Source of the DNA: Streptomyces tibetensis
Lineage (GTDB): Bacteria; Actinomycetota; Actinomycetes; Streptomycetales; Streptomycetaceae
Assembly: GCF_007655005.1 (NCBI RefSeq)
Contig: NZ_SZVW01000017.1
Coordinates: 161,195 to 225,194 of the forward strand
DNA: 64,000 bases
Direction of reading: 5' to 3'
A program made the position numbers and the translations under genes. Below, piece after piece: positions 26,594 through 34,393 of this stretch; position 1 is the first letter of the stretch; each line of letters opens with the position of its first letter. The notes below the pieces were generated by a model. That model made no database searches. It saw nothing but the letters and a program-made list of their open reading frames with translations, and was not told the DNA's origin.

Positions 26594-26667
26594 CCCGTAG
26601 TACCTGAGGGGGACCCTGTGGAACCCCTCTCACTGGGGACGACCGGGACCCGGGACGCGCTTACCGT
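26594..26667 (+). promoter_or_regulatory. Candidate operator copy 2 and leaderless promoter of kinase 2
   Basis: CCCGTAGTACCTGAG (26594-26608) is an exact copy of the 15-mer at 21128-21142. TACCGT (26662-26667) lies 7 nt before the GTG at 26675 and would serve as the -10 box of a leaderless transcript. The element lies about 66 nt upstream of the start, a suitable place for an activator or autoregulator. Confidence 0.5.
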
Positions 26668-26674
26668 TCTGTAC

Positions 26675-28015
26675 GTGACCGAGACGACTCACCCACAGAC
26701 CACGCCACCGGGGGGCGGGGCCGTGCCGCGCAGCCCGGAGTACCGGGTGGCGGTGGACTCCCTGCGCGGACTGCGACAGGACCTGATCCATGACGCCTTC
26801 GCCTACCGGCCGCTGCCGGGCCGGCGCACGGACGGGCGGTTCGCCCGGCGGCTGCCGGGACGGCTGCGGGAGTACGCGGCCTGGATACCGCACGCCCTGA
26901 TCGTCACGGCGGCCCTGATCTCCGTGGCTCTCGCCACCGTCGACTCCGGTGGGCCCGCCGCGCTGATGGGTCTGTTCTGCGCGATCCCGGTGCTGCTGAC
27001 CATGGTGCGGCCGGTGGGGGCGTTCTGGGCGTCCATGGTCTCCACCCCGGTCGTGGCCGTGCTCGGCAGCCGCTGGTTCGAATGGCCGTGGGCGGCCGGC
27101 AGCTTCGTCAGCCACCTGGCCGTCCTGACGGTGGTGGCGATACGCACCAGGCCGCGCACGGCCGGGTGGATGTGGGTCCTGACGGCGCTGTACGCCATCG
27201 TCGCGGACAGCGGCATCGGCCCGACCTCCATGTACGGCAGCAACTCCGGCGCCATGCTGATCCTCTCGGCGCTGATCCTGCTCAGCGTCACCGTCTGGCA
27301 CATCCGCCGCCACGCCGAGCAGGAGGTCACCGCCCAGCAGACGGTCACCGCGCACGAGCGCTCCCGCCGCACCCTGCTGGAGGAACGCACGACGATCGCC
27401 CGCGAGCTGCACGACGTGGTCGCCCACCACATGTCGGTCGTCGCCATCCAGGCGGAGGCCGCGCCCTACCGGGTGGACAACCCGCCGCCGGAGCTGGAGA
27501 AGGCGTTCGCCACGATCCGGGAGAACGCGGTGGCGGCACTGACCGAACTGCGCCGCGTCCTCGGTGTCGTCCGCGCCGAGGACTACGAGGCCCCGGACGC
27601 CCCGCAGCCGACGCTCGCCGACCTGGAGGGGCTGCTGGCCAACGTGCGGGAGGCCGGGCTGGGCGTCGACAAGGTGGTGACCGGCGCGGTGCGCGAACTG
27701 CCGCAGGGCGTGGAGCTGTCGGCGTACCGGATCGTGCAGGAGGCCCTGAGCAACTCCCTGCGGCACGCGCCGGGCGCGACCGCCCGGGTGGAGATCGGGT
27801 ACGTGCTCGGCGGGCTGGGTCTGCGCGTCGTCAACGGCCCGCCGCCGAACCCGAGCCTGATCAAGCCCTCGCCCGGCGCGGGGCACGGCATCACGGGCAT
27901 GCGGGAGCGGGTGTCGATGCTGGACGGCGAGATGACGGCGGGCCGTACGGACGAGGGGGGCTACGAGGTGGCGGTGTTCCTGCCGGTCGCCCTGCCGGAC
28001 GAGGACGGCTCATGA
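26675..28015 (+). CDS. Sensor histidine kinase (NarL/DesK type), system 2
   Basis: A 446-residue kinase with about six N-terminal helices (roughly residues 70-210), HisKA_3 with TIARELHDVVAHHMSVVAIQ, and HATPase with RIVQEALSNSLRHAPGA and GAGHGITGMRERVSMLDG. It is about 50% identical by eye to system 1 in the catalytic half, while its membrane half differs, so the pairs probably sense different inputs. GTG 26675 is chosen by the upstream TACCGT; a longer frame from 26618 begins in sequence without coding character. It overlaps its regulator by ATGA. Confidence 0.93.
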   Translation: MTETTHPQTTPPGGGAVPRSPEYRVAVDSLRGLRQDLIHDAFAYRPLPGRRTDGRFARRLPGRLREYAAWIPHALIVTAALISVALATVDSGGPAALMGLFCAIPVLLTMVRPVGAFWASMVSTPVVAVLGSRWFEWPWAAGSFVSHLAVLTVVAIRTRPRTAGWMWVLTALYAIVADSGIGPTSMYGSNSGAMLILSALILLSVTVWHIRRHAEQEVTAQQTVTAHERSRRTLLEERTTIARELHDVVAHHMSVVAIQAEAAPYRVDNPPPELEKAFATIRENAVAALTELRRVLGVVRAEDYEAPDAPQPTLADLEGLLANVREAGLGVDKVVTGAVRELPQGVELSAYRIVQEALSNSLRHAPGATARVEIGYVLGGLGLRVVNGPPPNPSLIKPSPGAGHGITGMRERVSMLDGEMTAGRTDEGGYEVAVFLPVALPDEDGS

Positions 28016-28677
28016 CCATCCGGGTGCTGATCGCGGACGACCAGATGATGGTGCGCGAGGGCTTCTCGGTCCTGCTGAACGCGATGCCGGACATCGAGGT
28101 CGTCGGCGAGGCGGTGAACGGCCGGGAGGCCGTCGCCAAGGTCCGCGAGCTCGCCCCGGACGTGGTGCTGATGGACATCCGCATGCCCGAGCTGAACGGC
28201 ATCGAGGCGACCCGCGAGATCGTCGCCGCCGACGGCGCCGCCAAGGTGCTGGTGCTCACCACCTTCGACCTCGACGAGTACGTGTACCAGGCGCTGCGCG
28301 CGGGAGCCTCCGGTTTCCTCCTCAAGGACGCCTCGGCCCGTCAGCTCGCCGACGGGGTGCGTGTGGTGGCGTCGGGGGAGGCGCTGCTGGCGCCGTCGGT
28401 GACCCGGCGGCTGATCACCGAGTTCTCCAAGCTCTCCGAGAAGCCGCCCCTGATGCCCTCCGCGCAGGCGGCCTACGGGGATCTCACCGACCGGGAGACG
28501 GAGGTGCTGGTGCTCATCGCGCAGGGGCTGTCGAACTCGGAGATCGCGGAGCGGCTGGTGGTCGCCGAGTCGACGATCAAGACGCACGTCAGCCGGATCC
28601 TGGTGAAGCTGGGCCTCAGGGACCGGACACAGGCGGCGGTGTTCGCCTACGAGGCGCGGCTGGTGACCCCGGGGTGA
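28012..28677 (+). CDS. NarL/LuxR-family response regulator, system 2
   Basis: A 221-residue paralogue of the regulator at 25891-26574: receiver domain with IRVLIADDQMMVREGF and VVLMDIRMPELNG (Asp near 53), and a C-terminal LuxR helix-turn-helix (LTDRETEVLVLIAQGLSNSEIAERLVVAESTIKTHV). The recognition helices differ little (EQTVKTHVGR against ESTIKTHVSR), so both regulators may bind similar sites; the 15-mer repeated at 21128 and 26594 is a candidate. It ends the four-gene signalling cluster; the P450 gene follows from its own -10 box. Confidence 0.95.
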   Translation: MTIRVLIADDQMMVREGFSVLLNAMPDIEVVGEAVNGREAVAKVRELAPDVVLMDIRMPELNGIEATREIVAADGAAKVLVLTTFDLDEYVYQALRAGASGFLLKDASARQLADGVRVVASGEALLAPSVTRRLITEFSKLSEKPPLMPSAQAAYGDLTDRETEVLVLIAQGLSNSEIAERLVVAESTIKTHVSRILVKLGLRDRTQAAVFAYEARLVTPG

Positions 28678-28729
28678 CCGGGGGCGGCGCCCCTGGTCAG
28701 AGTGGGGGGTGCCGGGCTAGCGTCCGTCC

Positions 28730-29947
28730 ATGGCAGCTGTTTTCGACCTCGGGTTCGACCCGTGGGACCCGGCGTTCCTCGCCGACCCGTACCCCGCCTA
28801 CGCCGACCTGCGTGCCCGGGGCCGCGTGCACTGGTTCGAGCCCACGAACCAGTGGCTCGTCCCGCACCACGCGGACGTCTCGGCCCTGCTGCGCGACCGG
28901 CGCCTCGGGCGGACGTACCAGCACCGGTTCACGCACGAGGAGTTCGGCCGCACGGCGCCCCCGCCGGAGCAGGAGCCGTTCCACACCCTCAACGACCACG
29001 GGATGCTCGACCTGGAGCCGCCGGACCACACCCGGATCCGCCGCCTGGTGTCGAAGGCGTTCACGCCGCGCACGGTGGAGCGGCTGAAGCCGTACGTGCG
29101 GGACCTGGCCGACGACCTGGTGTCCGGGCTCGTCGCGGCGGGCGGCGGCGACCTGCTGAAGGACGTCGCCGAGCCCCTCCCGGTCGCGGTGATCGCCGAG
29201 ATGCTCGGCATCCCGGAGTCCGACCGGGGCCCGCTGCGCCCCTGGTCGGCGGACATCTGCGGGATGTACGAGCTGAACCCGTCCGAGGACACCGCGGCCA
29301 GGGCCGTCCGCGCGTCGGTGGAGTTCTCCGACTATCTGCGCGAGCTGATCGCGGCGCGCCGCAAGGAACCCGGCGACGACCTCGTCTCCGGACTCATCGA
29401 GGCCCACGACGAGGGCGACCGGCTCACCGAGCAGGAGATGATCTCCACCTGCGTCCTGCTGCTCAACGCCGGTCACGAGGCCACGGTGAACGCCACGGTC
29501 AACGGCTGGTACGCGCTGTTCCGCAACGAGGCGCAGCTGGAGCTGCTGCGGGCGGACCACACGCTGATCCCGTCCGCGATCGAGGAGCTGATGCGCTACG
29601 ACACCCCGCTCCAGCTCTTCGAGCGCTGGGTCCTGGACGAGATCGAGATCGACGGCACGACGATTCCACGAGGCGCGGAGATCGCGATGCTGTTCGGCTC
29701 CGCGAACCACGACCCGGCGGTGTTCCGGAACCCCTCCGCCCTCGACCTCACCCGCACCGACAACCCCCACATCTCCTTCAGCGCCGGCATCCACTACTGC
29801 ATCGGCGCACCGCTGGCCCGTATCGAACTGGCGGCGTCGATGGGGGCGCTGCTGGAGCGGGCCCCGACGCTGCGCCTCGCCGAGGAGCCGGAGCGGAAGC
29901 CGAACTTCGTGATCCGGGGTCTCGAGGGGCTCAGCGTCGTGGTCTGA
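28730..29947 (+). CDS. Cytochrome P450 (CYP107-like)
   Basis: A 405-residue class I bacterial P450. Motifs: I-helix LLNAGHEATVNATVN (about 245-258), ExxR in AIEELMRYD (about 285), and the haem loop ISFSAGIHYCIGAPLARIE (Cys near 355). MLDLEPPDHTRIRRLVSKAF is the usual C-helix region. No redox partner is adjacent, so it must use ferredoxins encoded elsewhere. The ATG at 28730 has TAGCGT 6 nt upstream and no Shine-Dalgarno, the leaderless pattern. Substrate cannot be inferred; CYP107 members act on macrolides and other secondary metabolites. Confidence 0.95.
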   Translation: MAAVFDLGFDPWDPAFLADPYPAYADLRARGRVHWFEPTNQWLVPHHADVSALLRDRRLGRTYQHRFTHEEFGRTAPPPEQEPFHTLNDHGMLDLEPPDHTRIRRLVSKAFTPRTVERLKPYVRDLADDLVSGLVAAGGGDLLKDVAEPLPVAVIAEMLGIPESDRGPLRPWSADICGMYELNPSEDTAARAVRASVEFSDYLRELIAARRKEPGDDLVSGLIEAHDEGDRLTEQEMISTCVLLLNAGHEATVNATVNGWYALFRNEAQLELLRADHTLIPSAIEELMRYDTPLQLFERWVLDEIEIDGTTIPRGAEIAMLFGSANHDPAVFRNPSALDLTRTDNPHISFSAGIHYCIGAPLARIELAASMGALLERAPTLRLAEEPERKPNFVIRGLEGLSVVV

Positions 29948-30155
29948 GCCGCCGGAGCAGGGCCCAGGCCGCCAGGGCGGCGGCGGCCCCGCCGAGGACC
30001 GCCAGCGGCAGTTCGGCGTAGAGCACGCTCCAGTCCGGGGCCGCCTCGAACCGCCGGAACCGCCCCCGGGCACCCACGGCCCACACCGCGAGTCCCGCGC
30101 CCGCCCCGAGCGCGGTGGTCAGACATCCCGCCGCGGCCTGCGTACGTTGTCCCAT
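29931..30155 (-). CDS. Small two-helix membrane protein
   Basis: A 74-residue protein with hydrophobic helices at about 8-27 and 48-66, separated by RFRRFEAAPDWSVLYAELP and ending in Leu-Arg-Arg residues. It overlaps the end of the convergent P450 gene by 17 bp. The reading frame has proper third-position GC bias and a membrane-protein pattern, which supports a real gene, but there is no strong ribosome site and I recognise no family. It could be a leaderless product starting at 30155. Confidence 0.55.
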   Translation of the reverse strand: MGQRTQAAAGCLTTALGAGAGLAVWAVGARGRFRRFEAAPDWSVLYAELPLAVLGGAAAALAAWALLRRLRPRR

Positions 30156-30200
30156 GCCCGGCAGGGACGTACGCGGGCCGCTGCCGGTTCCGGCCGCTGC

Positions 30201-31829
30201 TCAGGTCGACATGTCGCGGCGGCGCAACCCCGCCAGGCCGGCAGCCACCAGCACCACCGCCGCCCCGGTCAGCACGGACACCGGCCCCCACTCCATGGAC
30301 CCGCCCGGCAGCTTCGGCAGGTGCCCGAACGGTGAGACGTCCAGCACGACCTGCGGTACGTCCAGCGCGGGTCCGACCCAGCCGATCAGCAGCACCGCCC
30401 CGGCGACCCCCCACGCCGCCATGGCCGCCCGGGGCAGGGCCCCGTGCAGCAGCACCGCCACCCCGCCGACCACCCACACCGCCGGAAGCTGCACCAGGCA
30501 CGCCCCCAGGATCGGGCCGGTCTCCCTGCCGTAGCCGACGGCGAAGCCCAGCCCGGCCAGCAGCATGATCAGGGCGGCGCCGCCGAAGGCGATCACCAGA
30601 TGCCCGGTGGCCCACCGCAGCCTCCCCACCGCGTGTCCCAGCACCGGTTCCGCCCGGCCGGAGGTCTCCTCGCCGTGCAGGCGCAGCACCGAGGAAACGA
30701 TGTACAGCGCCGCGACCAGGCCGAGCATGCCGATCATGGACGCCAGGAACGCGTCCGTCAGGCCGGACTGTCCGCCCATCCGCTCGATGATCCGCCGGGC
30801 GCCCTCGTTGTCGCCGACCAGATCCGCCGCGCCCTCGGTCATACCGCCGTAGACGACGCCGGCCAGGAAGAATCCGATGCTCCAGCCCAGCATCGCGCCC
30901 CGCTGCAGCCGCCAGGCCAGGGCGCCCGCGCTGCCCAGGCGTCCGGAAGCCGGGCCCGGCCGGGTCGGCAGGAAGCTCATGCCGAGGTCCCGGCGGGAGG
31001 CCAGGGCGTAGGCGGCCCCTCCTTGGAGGGCCACCGCCCCGGCGAGGAGCGCCAGCACCCACCAGCGCTCGTGGGCGTAGGGCCGCAGGTTCTCCAGCCA
31101 GCCGAGCGGCGACAGCCAGGTCGGAACCGACGAGCCTCCCCCAGTGCCGAAAGCCTGGGAGGTGCCCCCATCCGTCCCCGAGTCGCCCGCCGCGCGCAGG
31201 ACGAACGCGGCTGCGAGCACCGCCGCCGTCAGGCCGCGGGCCAGACGCGCGCTCTCCGTCAGCTGCGCGACGATCGCCGCCATCGTGGCGAAGACCATCC
31301 CGACGGCGGCGATCCCGAGCCCGAGGGCCAGGGCGCCGGTCGTACCCTGCCCCGCCAGCCCGGCCGTCACCAGCAGCGCCAGGACCCCGTTCGCGACCGC
31401 AGCCGCGAGCAGGGCCGCCGTCAGGGAGGCCCGGCGGCCCACCATCCCGGACGCCACCAGCTCCTGACGGCCGCTCTCCTCCTCGTCCCGGGTGTGCCGT
31501 ACGACGACGAGCAGGCTCATCACGGCCGCCAGGGCGCCCGCGTAGACACCGACGCGCCAGGCCGTCAGGGCGCCCAGCGAGTCGCCGAAGACCGGGCCGA
31601 CCATCGCGCGCAGCGAGGAGTTGGTCTCCACCTGCCGGATCAGGTCGGCGCGTTCGGCAGGGGTGCCGTACAGACCCTCCAGCGTGCCCGGCATGGAGAG
31701 GACCATCAGCGCGTTCACCGCGATCCACACCGGGATCATCAGCCGGTCGCGGCGCAGGGCGAATCGCAGCAGCGTGCCGGTGCCGGCCAGGTGGCGTGAA
31801 CCGCCCGGTCGTACCGCGAACATCGTCAT
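30201..31829 (-). CDS. ABC transporter permease (ABC-2 type exporter)
   Basis: A 542-residue membrane protein with about twelve hydrophobic helices, matching the large fused ABC exporter permeases that partner single ATPases in actinobacteria (TetA/Tet-like). The start at 31829 overlaps the ATPase stop by 4 nt; the open frame upstream to 32537 is a shadow of the ATPase. Around residues 220-231 an in-frame insertion (GTDGGTSQAFGTGGGSSV) is coded by the same stem-loop repeat found in kynureninase (31136-31170). It falls in an extracytoplasmic loop and may be tolerated. Confidence 0.92.
   Translation of the reverse strand: MTMFAVRPGGSRHLAGTGTLLRFALRRDRLMIPVWIAVNALMVLSMPGTLEGLYGTPAERADLIRQVETNSSLRAMVGPVFGDSLGALTAWRVGVYAGALAAVMSLLVVVRHTRDEEESGRQELVASGMVGRRASLTAALLAAAVANGVLALLVTAGLAGQGTTGALALGLGIAAVGMVFATMAAIVAQLTESARLARGLTAAVLAAAFVLRAAGDSGTDGGTSQAFGTGGGSSVPTWLSPLGWLENLRPYAHERWWVLALLAGAVALQGGAAYALASRRDLGMSFLPTRPGPASGRLGSAGALAWRLQRGAMLGWSIGFFLAGVVYGGMTEGAADLVGDNEGARRIIERMGGQSGLTDAFLASMIGMLGLVAALYIVSSVLRLHGEETSGRAEPVLGHAVGRLRWATGHLVIAFGGAALIMLLAGLGFAVGYGRETGPILGACLVQLPAVWVVGGVAVLLHGALPRAAMAAWGVAGAVLLIGWVGPALDVPQVVLDVSPFGHLPKLPGGSMEWGPVSVLTGAAVVLVAAGLAGLRRRDMST
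31136..31172 (-). repeat. Short interspersed stem-loop repeat inside the ABC permease
   Basis: CCTCCCCCAG (31136-31145) pairs with CTGGGAGG (31155-31162), and the repeat ends GGGAGGTGCCCCCATC, the same 16-mer as in kynU at 19722-19737. The insertion lengthens the coding sequence without a frameshift. Confidence 0.7.
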
Positions 31830-32740
31830 CGGGCCACCGCCCGGTCCGACTCGGCCGCCTCGCCCTGGTAGTGCCGCAGGAACAGTTCCTCCAGCGTGGG
31901 CGGGGTCGACGTCAGCGACCGCACGCCCGACTCGGTCAGCGACCGCAGGACGGCGTCCAGCCGGTCGGTGTCGACCTGGAGCCGGACGCGGTGCCCCCGC
32001 ACGTCCAGGTCGTGGACGCCCGGCAGCGCCGACAACCCGTCGGGCGGGCCCGCGAGCTCGGCGACGAGGCTGGTGCGGGTCAGGTGGCGCAGGTCGGCGA
32101 GCGAACCGCTCTCGACCGTACGGCCGCTGCGGATGATGCTCACGCGGTCGCACAGCTCCTCGACCTCGCTGAGGATGTGGGAGGAGAGCAGGACGGTGCG
32201 GCCCCGGTCGCGCTCCTCCTCGACGCAGGCCTGGAAGACCTCCTCCATCAGCGGGTCCAGGCCCGAGGTCGGTTCGTCCAGGATCAGCAGGTCCACGTCC
32301 GAGGCGAACGCGGCGACCAGGGCGACCTTCTGCCGGTTGCCCTTGGAGTACGTGCGGCCCTTCTTGGTGGGGTCGAGTTCGAAGCGCTCGACCAGCTCCG
32401 CGCGTCGCCTCGTGTCGAGCCCGCCGCGCAGCCGGCCGTAGAGGTCGATGACCTCGCCGCCGGACAGGTTGCGCCACAGCGTGACGTCCCCGGGGACGTA
32501 GGCGATCCGGCGGTGCACCTCCACGGCGTCCGTCCACGGGTCGCGGCCGAGGACCTGCACGGCGCCCGAGTCGGCGCGCAGCAGGCCGAGCAGGACCCGG
32601 ATGGTGGTGGACTTCCCGGCGCCGTTGGGGCCGAGGAAGCCGTGGACCTCGCCTGCGGCGACCTCCAGGTCGAGTCCGTCGAGAGCATGCGTCCGCCCGA
32701 AGGACTTGTGCAGTCCGGAGACGGTGATGGCCTTCGTCAT
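31826..32740 (-). CDS. ABC transporter ATP-binding protein
   Basis: A 304-residue ABC ATPase: Walker A FLGPNGAGKSTT (about 36-47), Walker B LLILDEPTSGLD (about 158-169), H-loop VLLSSHILSEVEEL. The signature motif is atypical, YSKGNRQKVAL in place of LSGGQ, as seen in this subfamily. It is first in an ATPase-permease operon and divergent from a MarR/GbsR regulator 74 bp away. The likely role is export of an antibiotic or lipid-like compound. No ribosome site is obvious before the ATG at 32740. Confidence 0.95.
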   Translation of the reverse strand: MTKAITVSGLHKSFGRTHALDGLDLEVAAGEVHGFLGPNGAGKSTTIRVLLGLLRADSGAVQVLGRDPWTDAVEVHRRIAYVPGDVTLWRNLSGGEVIDLYGRLRGGLDTRRRAELVERFELDPTKKGRTYSKGNRQKVALVAAFASDVDLLILDEPTSGLDPLMEEVFQACVEEERDRGRTVLLSSHILSEVEELCDRVSIIRSGRTVESGSLADLRHLTRTSLVAELAGPPDGLSALPGVHDLDVRGHRVRLQVDTDRLDAVLRSLTESGVRSLTSTPPTLEELFLRHYQGEAAESDRAVAR

Positions 32741-32814
32741 GCTTCGGAACGTACGCTTCTTTCAGAATTTTGTGAAGTTAAGGAACAGTGTGAAGCACGG
32801 ATAGACTGAGTCCC
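32741..32814. promoter_or_regulatory. Divergent promoter/operator region, ABC exporter and MarR/GbsR
   Basis: An unusually A/T-rich 74-bp region. TAGACT (about 32802-32807) ends 7 nt before the regulator ATG with TTAAGG 18 nt upstream. TTCAGAATTTTGTGAA (about 32761-32776) is a TTCA-N8-TGAA inverted repeat and a second GTGAAG follows, all plausible MarR/GbsR sites for coordinated repression. Confidence 0.55.
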
Positions 32815-33312
32815 ATGAACGAGTCAGCCGGAAGCGGCCAGGACGCGCAGGCCGTGTCGAGGTTCGTGGAGTCCTTCGCGGCGCAGCTCGTCGAGGCGGG
32901 GATGACGCGCATGCCCGCCCGGGTCTTCGCCGCGCTCCTGTCGTCGGACGAGGGCTCGATGACCTCCGCCGAGCTGGGGGAGCAGCTGCGGATCAGCCCC
33001 GCGGCGGTGTCCGGGGCGGTGCGCTACCTGGCCCAGACGCACATGGTCTCGCGCGAGCGGGAACCGGGTTCGCGCCGGGAGCGCTACCGGGTGCACGGCG
33101 ACCAGTGGTACGAGGCCCTGGCCAACCGCGAGAACGTTCTGAAGCGCTGGGAAAGCGCCCTGCGCGAGGGTGTCACCAGCCTCGGTCCCGACACCCCGGC
33201 CGGCCGCCGCCTGGGCGAGACGCTCGCGTTCTTCGAGTTCTTCGAGGGGGAACTCGCCGCGCTGATGGAGCGCTGGCGGGCGCACCGGGACAAGACGTTC
33301 GGGTCCGGCTGA
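32815..33312 (+). CDS. MarR/GbsR-family transcriptional regulator
   Basis: A 165-residue winged-helix protein. The N-terminal helix FVESFAAQLVEAGMTRMPARVFAALL precedes the helix-turn-helix MTSAELGEQLRISPAAVSGAVRYLAQ (about 46-71) and wing SREREPGSRRERYRV; the C-terminal half is helical. This architecture belongs to the GbsR-like branch of MarR proteins. It is transcribed divergently from the ABC exporter operon and most likely represses it, releasing on ligand binding. The start is leaderless by pattern. Confidence 0.92.
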   Translation: MNESAGSGQDAQAVSRFVESFAAQLVEAGMTRMPARVFAALLSSDEGSMTSAELGEQLRISPAAVSGAVRYLAQTHMVSREREPGSRRERYRVHGDQWYEALANRENVLKRWESALREGVTSLGPDTPAGRRLGETLAFFEFFEGELAALMERWRAHRDKTFGSG

Positions 33313-33326
33313 GTGTCCGGCCTGGC

Positions 33327-34208
33327 TCACCGCCCCGCCGGCACCGTGAGCCCCCACGCGTCCTCCCGCACCACCCACGTCCGGGTCCGCACCGGACCCG
33401 ACACCACCGTGTCCGCGCGGTAGCGGAAGTGCGCCCCGGACACCGTCACCGTCCGGCCCCGGGCCAGCAGCGGTGAGGCCTCCGCGCCCACCGACACCGG
33501 TCTGACCTCCACCGACGCGACCCCCGCCGCGGCCGGTGCCACCGACACCGCCTCCACCGGCTGGTCCAGATCGACGAGGGTCTCCCCGTCCACCTCGACC
33601 CGCAGCCGGGACGGGCCCGGCTCGGGCGCGGCGGCGAGCCGGGACGGGCGGCCCGCCGGAACCAGCGTCCGGACCAGGTACTGGCAGGTCCGCAGCCAGG
33701 GGCGGCCCGGCACGTCGTCCGGATCCTGCGCGGCCTCGGGGCCCGGCCCGGCCGGGGCGGGCCGCAGCGGCGGTATGCGCAGCGCGCCGAGCACCACCCC
33801 GTCGCTGTCGTCGACCATCAGGTCCATGCGCCGCTCGACCCCGTCGAGCACCGCCCGCGCCGCCGCCACCGTCCCCGTGGGCACCCCCAGCGACCGGGCC
33901 AGGGACAGCGCGCCCCCGACCGGCACCACCGACAGCGCGCATCCGGCCAGCTCCCGGTGCCGGTGCAGCAGCGCCACCGCGCGGATCAGCGCCCGGTCGT
34001 CGCCGACCACCACCGGCCGCCGCGAGCCCCGCCGGGCCAGCGCCCGGGCGAACTCCTCCGGACCGTCCGGCAGGCACAGCTTCATGCCCGCACCCGCTCC
34101 GAGCACGTCTTTCGCGATCCGGACGGACTCGCCGTCCGACCTACGGGCGACCGGGTCGACCACCACCAACAGCTGCTCGGACGTCGCGGAAGTCGCCACC
34201 TCGGCCAT
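33327..34208 (-). CDS. Diacylglycerol-kinase-catalytic-domain protein
   Basis: A 293-residue protein beginning LLVVVDPVARRSDGESVR and containing ARRGSRRPVVVGDDRALIRAV and VVPVGGALSLARSLGVPTG, a degenerate version of the diacylglycerol kinase GGDGT/N region (VVGDDRALIRAVALL in place of GGDGTVNEV). It resembles lipid/sphingosine kinases, but loss of the canonical Gly-Gly-Asp-Gly suggests altered or absent kinase activity. The start at 34208 has GAGGAAGCGAGG upstream. It is divergent from purA with a long shared intergenic region. Confidence 0.85.
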   Translation of the reverse strand: MAEVATSATSEQLLVVVDPVARRSDGESVRIAKDVLGAGAGMKLCLPDGPEEFARALARRGSRRPVVVGDDRALIRAVALLHRHRELAGCALSVVPVGGALSLARSLGVPTGTVAAARAVLDGVERRMDLMVDDSDGVVLGALRIPPLRPAPAGPGPEAAQDPDDVPGRPWLRTCQYLVRTLVPAGRPSRLAAAPEPGPSRLRVEVDGETLVDLDQPVEAVSVAPAAAGVASVEVRPVSVGAEASPLLARGRTVTVSGAHFRYRADTVVSGPVRTRTWVVREDAWGLTVPAGR

Positions 34209-34224
34209 GCCTCGCTTCCTCGGG

Positions 34225-34270
34225 TAGCATCTTTGTGCAAGAGCCCCTTGCGCTATTGCGCCAGGGGCTT
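34225..34270 (+). promoter_or_regulatory. purA promoter and leader hairpin
   Basis: TAGCAT (34225-34230) looks like a -10 box. The predicted transcript would begin near 34237 and fold at once into AGAGCCCCTTGCGC/GCGCCAGGGGCTT (12 of 13 pairs, loop TATT, 34241-34270). A stable hairpin at the very 5' end of a roughly 155-nt leader could control mRNA stability or act as an attenuator. Confidence 0.5.
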
Positions 34271-34393
34271 CGTCTATTCCGGGGCATCCGGTCCGACGGT
34301 TGGCGGCCAACGGCGGTCGCGGTGCACGCGGCTGCGATTATCCGCGTTCGCCCTCGACCATGGACATGCCCCGCCCGGAAGGGGTGTACGCGC

